Source: Reyranella sp. (GTDB lineage: Bacteria > Pseudomonadota > Alphaproteobacteria > Reyranellales > Reyranellaceae). From it: 27,133 bases of DNA. This document shows, in pieces, positions 22,988-27,133 of the stretch (position 1 is the stretch's first letter; every line of letters begins with the position of its first letter). Location: NCBI GenBank assembly GCA_030681635.1, contig JAUXRT010000683.1, positions 1 through 27,133 of the forward strand. Direction: 5' to 3'. The translations under genes and the position numbers were made by a program. The notes beneath the pieces were generated by a model that saw only the letters and a program-made list of their open reading frames with translations, ran no database searches and had not been told where the DNA came from.

Positions 22988-23025
22988 GTCAATATTCCAC
23001 ACCCACCTGGTCTAAAGGCCGGTCG

Positions 23026-23721
23026 CTAGAGGCCGATCGTTCGGGCGATCTCTTTCCACGGCAGCGGCGCCAGCGAGATCAGTGCTGCCAGGCCGAAGCC
23101 CAGGATGATCGCGCCCGAGCAGCGGTTCAGCCACAGCATGCCGGTGCCGGTGAAGCGGGCGCGCAGGGCGACGGAAGTGGCGCAAAGGACCGTCCACCAC
23201 GCCAGCGCGCCGCAGAATACCGACGCCACCAGAAGGGCGGCGTCGGGCAGGCTGGCGCCGACGCCGGCGAGGTTGCGGCCGGCGAAGGCGGCGCCAAAGG
23301 CCATCACCGTCAGCGGATTGAAGACGGTGATGAAGAAGCTCGAACTGGCGTAGTGGAAGTGCGTCGCCACCCGATGCTCGAGATCGTCGGCGACCGGATC
23401 GCCGACGGTGCGCGGGCGATGGCGCATCGTGGTCCAGCCCATGACCGTCAGCACGATGCCGCCGATGCCGAGCAGCCAGGACTCGCGCCGGGCGACGAAA
23501 TCCTCGACGAAGGAGAGGCCAAAGGCCGCCACCGCGCCGAACACGGCATCGCCCAGGGCCGCGCCGATGCCGGTCATGTAGCCCGCCATGGCGCCGACCG
23601 TGATCGAGCGCCGGATGCAAAGAGCTGCCGCCGGCCCGACCGGGACCGCGATCATGAAGCCGATGATCGTGCCCTCGACCGCGAGCGCGATGGGATTGAA
23701 GGCGAAGCCGGGGATGTTCAT
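23026..23721 (-). CDS. LysE/RhtB-family translocator
   Basis: This 231-residue inner-membrane protein has about six hydrophobic helices and the family opening FMIAVPVGPAAALCIRRSI. NPLTVMAFGAAFAG in the middle is the second conserved block. It probably exports amino acids or related small molecules. The ATG at 23721 lies 7 bases after the stop of pdxY on the same strand, so the two are probably co-transcribed. A link between pyridoxal kinase and an amino-acid exporter is not explained by the sequence. Confidence 0.88.
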   Translation of the reverse strand: MNIPGFAFNPIALAVEGTIIGFMIAVPVGPAAALCIRRSITVGAMAGYMTGIGAALGDAVFGAVAAFGLSFVEDFVARRESWLLGIGGIVLTVMGWTTMRHRPRTVGDPVADDLEHRVATHFHYASSSFFITVFNPLTVMAFGAAFAGRNLAGVGASLPDAALLVASVFCGALAWWTVLCATSVALRARFTGTGMLWLNRCSGAIILGFGLAALISLAPLPWKEIARTIGL

Positions 23722-23728
23722 GGCCGGC

Positions 23729-24580
23729 CTAGACTCTTTCGGCCGTGAAGCGGCGCGGCGGTGAGACCAGCCGGTCCTGCGCCGCCACGAGCTGCAGCTC
23801 GCGCTCGCCCAGCTCGCGGGTAGCTTCCAGTACCGCGAAAATCGACGAGGCGGCCTTGCCCAGCGCATCGGCCACGTCGCCGCCGGCCAGCCAATGGGCC
23901 GTGAACAAAGCGGCGACCGCGTCGCCGGTGCCGTTCGGTGCGATCTCGAAGCTGATCAGGGGCGTGGCGATTCGCCAAGCGGCATCGTGGCTCACCGCGA
24001 TCATCTCGATCCGGTCGGCGGGCGCGTCGGCGCGCCGCAGGCTGGTGATCAACGCCAGTTTGGGGCCTTTCAACAAGGTACGGGCCGCTGCCAGCGCCTC
24101 GCTCATGGTCGAAACGCGGCGGCCGGTGAGGTGTTCCAGCTCGAAATGATTGGGCGTCACGAGGTCGGCGGCCGCGATGGCGCGCTCGCGAAAGAAAGTG
24201 TCGATGCCGGGCTTCACGTAGATGCCGGTGTCGACGTCGCCCAGCACCGGGTCGCAGCACCAGATCGCCTTGGGGTTGGCGGCCCGCACGCGACGCGCGG
24301 TGTCGAGCACGACGTCGGCCAGGGCCGCGTCGCCGACATAGCCGGTCAGCAGCGCGTCGCAGTGCGGCAGCAGGCCCAGCGCCTCGATGCCCTGGACGAT
24401 CTCGGCGACCTGATCTGCAGGGGTCGTGCGACCACGCCAGGCGCCGTAGCCGGTGTGATTGGAGAACTCGACCGTGTTGATCGCCCAGACCTCGTGGCCC
24501 AATCGTTGCAGGGGAAATGTTGCTGCCCGATTGCCGACATAGCCGTAGGCAACATGGCTCTGGAGCGAGAGGAAGCGCAT
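23729..24580 (-). CDS. pdxY: Pyridoxal kinase PdxY
   Basis: This 283-residue cytosolic kinase of the ribokinase fold phosphorylates pyridoxal in the vitamin B6 salvage route. It opens MRFLSLQSHVAYGYVGN. CDPVLGD (109-115) and the catalytic NGTGD (216-220) are in place, and TPNHFELEHLTG is the family signature. The ATG at 24580 is chosen by homology; a GTG lies two codons earlier. No clear Shine-Dalgarno is seen. A perfect TATAAT lies at 24619-24614 in the divergent gap. Confidence 0.92.
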   Translation of the reverse strand: MRFLSLQSHVAYGYVGNRAATFPLQRLGHEVWAINTVEFSNHTGYGAWRGRTTPADQVAEIVQGIEALGLLPHCDALLTGYVGDAALADVVLDTARRVRAANPKAIWCCDPVLGDVDTGIYVKPGIDTFFRERAIAAADLVTPNHFELEHLTGRRVSTMSEALAAARTLLKGPKLALITSLRRADAPADRIEMIAVSHDAAWRIATPLISFEIAPNGTGDAVAALFTAHWLAGGDVADALGKAASSIFAVLEATRELGERELQLVAAQDRLVSPPRRFTAERV

Positions 24581-24593
24581 GGCCACCGTCAGC

Positions 24594-24621
24594 TTGCCAC
24601 AAGGAGACCCATCATTATAGT
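24594..24621 (+). promoter_or_regulatory. Promoter of the CitE-like/mch operon, overlapping a minus-strand -10 for pdxY
   Basis: TTGCCA (24594-24599), a 16-base spacer and TATAGT (24616-24621) are close to consensus and give a leader of about 34 bases. On the opposite strand TATAAT (24619-24614) is a perfect -10 for pdxY, although its -35 is weak. The two -10 boxes share four bases, so the promoters probably compete for polymerase. Confidence 0.55.
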
Positions 24622-24661
24622 CCGCCGCGTTTTGCCCAAAGTCGTTGGCGGGGAGCCATAG

Positions 24662-25537
24662 ATGAAAACCGTTCGTCCGCGCCGCAGCGTTCTTTATATG
24701 CCGGGCGCCAACACGCGCGCGCTCGAGAAGGCGCAGACCCTGCCGGCGGACGCGCTGATCTTCGACCTGGAAGATGCCGTGGCGCCCGACGCCAAGGAAA
24801 CGGCGCGCGCCAACGTCGTGGCGGCCGCCCGCAGCAAGGCCTACGGCAAGCGCGAGATCGTGATCCGCTGCAACGGCCTCGCCACGCCCTGGGGCAAGGC
24901 CGATGTGGCCGCCATCGCCACGTCGGGCGCCGACGCCATCCTGGTGCCCAAGGTCGAGAGTGCCGCCGATGTGGCCGCGGTCGTGGCGCTGCTCGATGCT
25001 GCCGGTGCGCCGGCCTCGATGGCCGTGTGGGCGATGGTGGAAACGCCGCGGGCCATCCTGCGCGCCGAGGAGATCGCGGGCGCGCATCCAAGGCTCGCGC
25101 TGTTCGTCATGGGCACCAACGATCTGGTGAAGGACATGCGGGCGCGCCACACGCCGATGCGCCTGCCGATGATCGCGGCCCTCGGGATCGGCATGCTGGC
25201 CGCGCGCGCCCATGGGCTCACGATCCTCGACGGCGTCTACAACGACATCCAGGACACCGCGGGTTTTCGCGCCGTCTGCCAGCAGGGGCTGGAGATGGGC
25301 TTCGACGGCAAGACGCTGATCCATCCCAGCCAGGTCGAGCCCTGCAACGAGGTCTTTGCGCCGTCGCCCGCCGAGCTGGAGATGGCCGGCAAGATCGTGG
25401 CCGCCTTCAAGACGGCTGAGGCCGAGGGCAAGGGCGTGGTCACGGTCGATGGCCGCATGATCGAGAATTTGCATGTCGAGCAGGCCGAGCGTGCCCTTTC
25501 GCTGGCCGCGGCGATCAAGGAGCTGCAAGCGGCATGA
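24662..25537 (+). CDS. CitE-like CoA-ester lyase or malyl-CoA thioesterase (Mcl2-like)
   Basis: This 291-residue (alpha/beta)8 barrel belongs to the HpcH/CitE family. Seen are RSVLYMPGANTRALEKA at the start, FDLEDAV (34-40), VIRCNGL with the CoA-binding Arg, VPKVESAADV, the metal-binding Glu in AMVETPRAI, and IHPSQVEPCNEVF near the end. It is translationally coupled (ATGA) to mesaconyl-CoA hydratase. In the ethylmalonyl-CoA pathway the neighbouring activities are beta-methylmalyl-CoA lyase (Mcl1) and malyl-CoA thioesterase (Mcl2). The short N-terminus and the final NLHVEQAERALSLAAAI look closer to Mcl2 as I remember it, but lyase activity is not excluded. Confidence 0.82.
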   Translation: MKTVRPRRSVLYMPGANTRALEKAQTLPADALIFDLEDAVAPDAKETARANVVAAARSKAYGKREIVIRCNGLATPWGKADVAAIATSGADAILVPKVESAADVAAVVALLDAAGAPASMAVWAMVETPRAILRAEEIAGAHPRLALFVMGTNDLVKDMRARHTPMRLPMIAALGIGMLAARAHGLTILDGVYNDIQDTAGFRAVCQQGLEMGFDGKTLIHPSQVEPCNEVFAPSPAELEMAGKIVAAFKTAEAEGKGVVTVDGRMIENLHVEQAERALSLAAAIKELQAA

Positions 25538-26586
25538 GTAAAACCAGCACGGGCAACTTCTTCGAGGATTTCCGCGTCGGGCAGGAGATCCGCCACGCCA
25601 CGCCACGCACGCTGACCGAGGCCGACGCGGCGTTGAACATCGGACTCTACGGCTCGCGCTTCGCCGTCAATTCGTCCGACGAGTTTGCGCGCGCGATCGG
25701 CCTGCCGCGCGCGCCGCTCGACGATCTGATGGTCTTCCATGTCGTGATCGGCAAGACCGTGCCCGATATCTCTTTGAATGCGGTGGCCAACCTCGGCTAC
25801 GCCGAATTCCGCTGGGGCGTGCCGGTCTATCCCGGCGACACGCTCTCGGCGCATTCGAAGGTCCTGGGCTTGCGCGAGAATTCCAACCGCGCCAGCGGCG
25901 TGGTCTGGGTGCGCTCGACCGGCGTCAATCAACGCGGCGAGATGGTGCTCGACTATGTGCGCTGGGTGATGGTGCACAAGCGCGATCCCCAGGCCGCCGT
26001 GGCGGCGCCGGTGGTGCCCAAGACGGCGGCTCAGGTGGCGGCGTCCGACCTGGTCGTTCCCGCCGGCCTGTCGCTAGCCGGCTACGACGATGTCGCCGCG
26101 GGCTCATCGTATCGCTGGGAAGACTATGAAGCGGGCGAGCGCATCGATCATGTGAGCGGCATGACGCTCGAAGAGTCCGATCACATGTTCTCGACGCGGC
26201 TCTACCAGAACACCGCGCGGGTGCATTTCGACGCCTTCGCCGGCAAGGACACGCGCTTCGGCCGGCGTCTCGCCTACGGCGGACACGTCATCTCGCTCGC
26301 ACGCGCGCTGTCGTTCAACGGCCTCGCCAACGGTTTCAGGGTCGCGGCCATCAATGCCGGCAGCCATGTTGCGCCGACCTTCGGCGGCGACACGATCTAT
26401 GCCTGGTCGGAGGTGCTGGAGACGGCGCCGCTGCCGGGCCGGGCGGATGTCGGCGCATTGCGAATGAGAAGCATTGCGGCCAAGGATTGCCCCTGCGGTT
26501 CGTGGCCGGGCAAAGGTGCAGACGGGAAGTATCATCCCGCCGTCGTGCTCGACCTCGACTACTGGCTGTTGATGCCGCGGCGCTAG
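25534..26586 (+). CDS. mch: Mesaconyl-CoA hydratase (ethylmalonyl-CoA pathway)
   Basis: This 350-residue protein has two MaoC-like hotdog domains (about 5-155 and 190-350). It hydrates mesaconyl-CoA to beta-methylmalyl-CoA during acetyl-CoA assimilation. Long blocks agree with Rhodobacter Mch as remembered: SSDEFARAIGLPRAPLDDL, FHVVIGKTVPDISLNA, VVWVRSTGVNQRGE, RLYQNTARVHF, GGHVISLARALSFNGLANGF and LDLDYWLLMPRR. The start overlaps the stop of the CitE-like gene. The next genes encode succinate dehydrogenase, which draws on the succinyl-CoA end of the same pathway. Confidence 0.93.
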   Translation: MSKTSTGNFFEDFRVGQEIRHATPRTLTEADAALNIGLYGSRFAVNSSDEFARAIGLPRAPLDDLMVFHVVIGKTVPDISLNAVANLGYAEFRWGVPVYPGDTLSAHSKVLGLRENSNRASGVVWVRSTGVNQRGEMVLDYVRWVMVHKRDPQAAVAAPVVPKTAAQVAASDLVVPAGLSLAGYDDVAAGSSYRWEDYEAGERIDHVSGMTLEESDHMFSTRLYQNTARVHFDAFAGKDTRFGRRLAYGGHVISLARALSFNGLANGFRVAAINAGSHVAPTFGGDTIYAWSEVLETAPLPGRADVGALRMRSIAAKDCPCGSWPGKGADGKYHPAVVLDLDYWLLMPRR

Positions 26587-26640
26587 GCGAATTTCCGCAG
26601 CGAAATCCGGGACTTAAGACGCAGCCTGAGCCGACATTCG

Positions 26641-26668
26641 TTGACTTGGGGCCACCGCGCGCTAAAAA
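26641..26668 (+). promoter_or_regulatory. Candidate sdh promoter
   Basis: TTGACT (26641-26646), a 16-base spacer and TAAAAA (26663-26668) lie in the 118-base gap before sdhC. The gap and this match suggest that sdhCD and the genes after it start a new transcript even if some reads through from mch. Confidence 0.45.
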
Positions 26669-26704
26669 AGCTCAGCCGATTTCGGCGAGTGAGGTTTCCC
26701 CGCG

Positions 26705-27103
26705 ATGAGCGCCGCCAACCGGCCGGTACACCGGCCGCTTTCCCCCCATCTGCAGGTCTATCGACTGCAGCTCACCTCGGCCCTTTCCATCCTCCATCGC
26801 GGTACTGGAATCGCGCTCTCGGTGGGCGCTCTCTACCTGGCGACCTGGGTGATCTACGCCGCCGCCAGCCCGGCGGCCTACGCCATGTTCCAGAGCTTCA
26901 ACATGTCGATCCTGGGCCGCATCGTGCTCGGCGGCTGGCTGTTCTGCGCCTTCTATCATCTCGCCAACGGCATCCGGCACCTGTTCTGGGACGCGGGCTA
27001 CGGCTTCGAGATCAAGGACGCCTATCGCAGCGGCTGGATCGTGGTCGCCGTTTCGCTGATCGCCACGGCGGTGTCGTGGATCGTCGGCCTCAGGCTGGTG
27101 TGA
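26705..27103 (+). CDS. sdhC: Succinate dehydrogenase cytochrome b556 subunit
   Basis: This 132-residue inner-membrane subunit of complex II anchors the catalytic SdhAB pair and helps bind heme b and ubiquinone. It shows RPLSPHLQVYR and LTSALSILHRGTGIAL (with the Ser/Arg of the quinone site) before the first helix. The heme-ligand region is FYHLANGIRHLFWD. Three membrane helices fit the length. sdhD follows after 10 bases with GAGGAGG as its ribosome site. Confidence 0.95.
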   Translation: MSAANRPVHRPLSPHLQVYRLQLTSALSILHRGTGIALSVGALYLATWVIYAAASPAAYAMFQSFNMSILGRIVLGGWLFCAFYHLANGIRHLFWDAGYGFEIKDAYRSGWIVVAVSLIATAVSWIVGLRLV

Positions 27104-27113
27104 GGAGGAACCG

Positions 27114-27133
27114 ATGAGCGATCTCAGGACTCC
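27114..27133 (+). CDS. sdhD: Succinate dehydrogenase membrane anchor SdhD (first codons only)
   Basis: Only MSDLRT and part of the next codon are inside the window. The ATG follows a strong GAGGAGG site and sdhC directly. The MSDLRTP opening fits alphaproteobacterial SdhD, but the call rests mainly on position. Confidence 0.75.

Overview
The window is GC-rich DNA with strong G/C bias at third codon positions. It is almost fully coding and reads as chromosome of an alphaproteobacterium. Supporting signs are a DmeR/DmeF metal-efflux pair, a CitE-like plus mesaconyl-CoA hydratase pair of the ethylmalonyl-CoA type next to sdhC/sdhD, several CaiB/BaiF CoA transferases, a TctC/Bug binding protein, and dispersed palindromic repeats. 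The family cannot be fixed from this window. No rRNA, tRNA, CRISPR array, integrase or conventional insertion sequence was seen, and no stretch over 300 bases lacks a gene.

Layout, left to right. (1) 1-3359, minus strand: the start of an unknown small protein with a good promoter, the dmeR-dmeF cobalt/nickel efflux operon with a palindromic operator, and an exported DUF255-type thioredoxin/six-hairpin protein. (2) 3431-3850: a GIY-YIG endonuclease gene flanked by perfect 51-bp inverted repeats, which looks like a small mobile unit. (3) 3954-11062, plus strand: one tight eight-gene operon holding a NitT/TauT-type ABC transporter (binding protein, ATPase, two permeases), a GntR/UTRA regulator, an isocitrate-lyase-superfamily C-C lyase, and a LeuC/LeuD-like hydro-lyase pair. 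(4) 11063-13932, minus strand: a frameshifted DUF962 gene and two overlapping paralogous class III CoA transferases. (5) 13983-17621, plus strand: a sulfatase, an orphan TctC-type binding protein and asd. (6) 17757-21493: a TPR/glycosyltransferase-like protein facing a three-gene radical SAM-glycosyltransferase-glycosyltransferase operon. (7) 21665-24580: a RutE-like nitroreductase, an ArsR-VOC pair with a perfect operator palindrome, a LysE-type exporter and pdxY. (8) 24662-27133, plus strand: a CitE-like CoA-ester lyase/thioesterase, mesaconyl-CoA hydratase, sdhC and the start of sdhD.

The most coherent unexplained system is the 3954-11062 operon. Its enzyme set (hydratase pair plus KKCGH lyase) matches the logic of dimethylmaleate hydratase plus 2,3-dimethylmalate lyase, in which an unsaturated dicarboxylate is hydrated and the 2-hydroxyacid is cleaved to pyruvate plus a small acid. 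Here it is coupled to its own importer and regulator. The LeuD-like subunit differs from leucine-pathway LeuD at a normally conserved motif, so the substrate is probably not isopropylmalate.

The second theme is repeats. At least three palindromic repeat families occur between genes. Two unrelated ones carry the same roughly 20-bp micro-hairpin with compensatory base changes, and one repeat supplies the last 25 or so codons of a glycosyltransferase gene.
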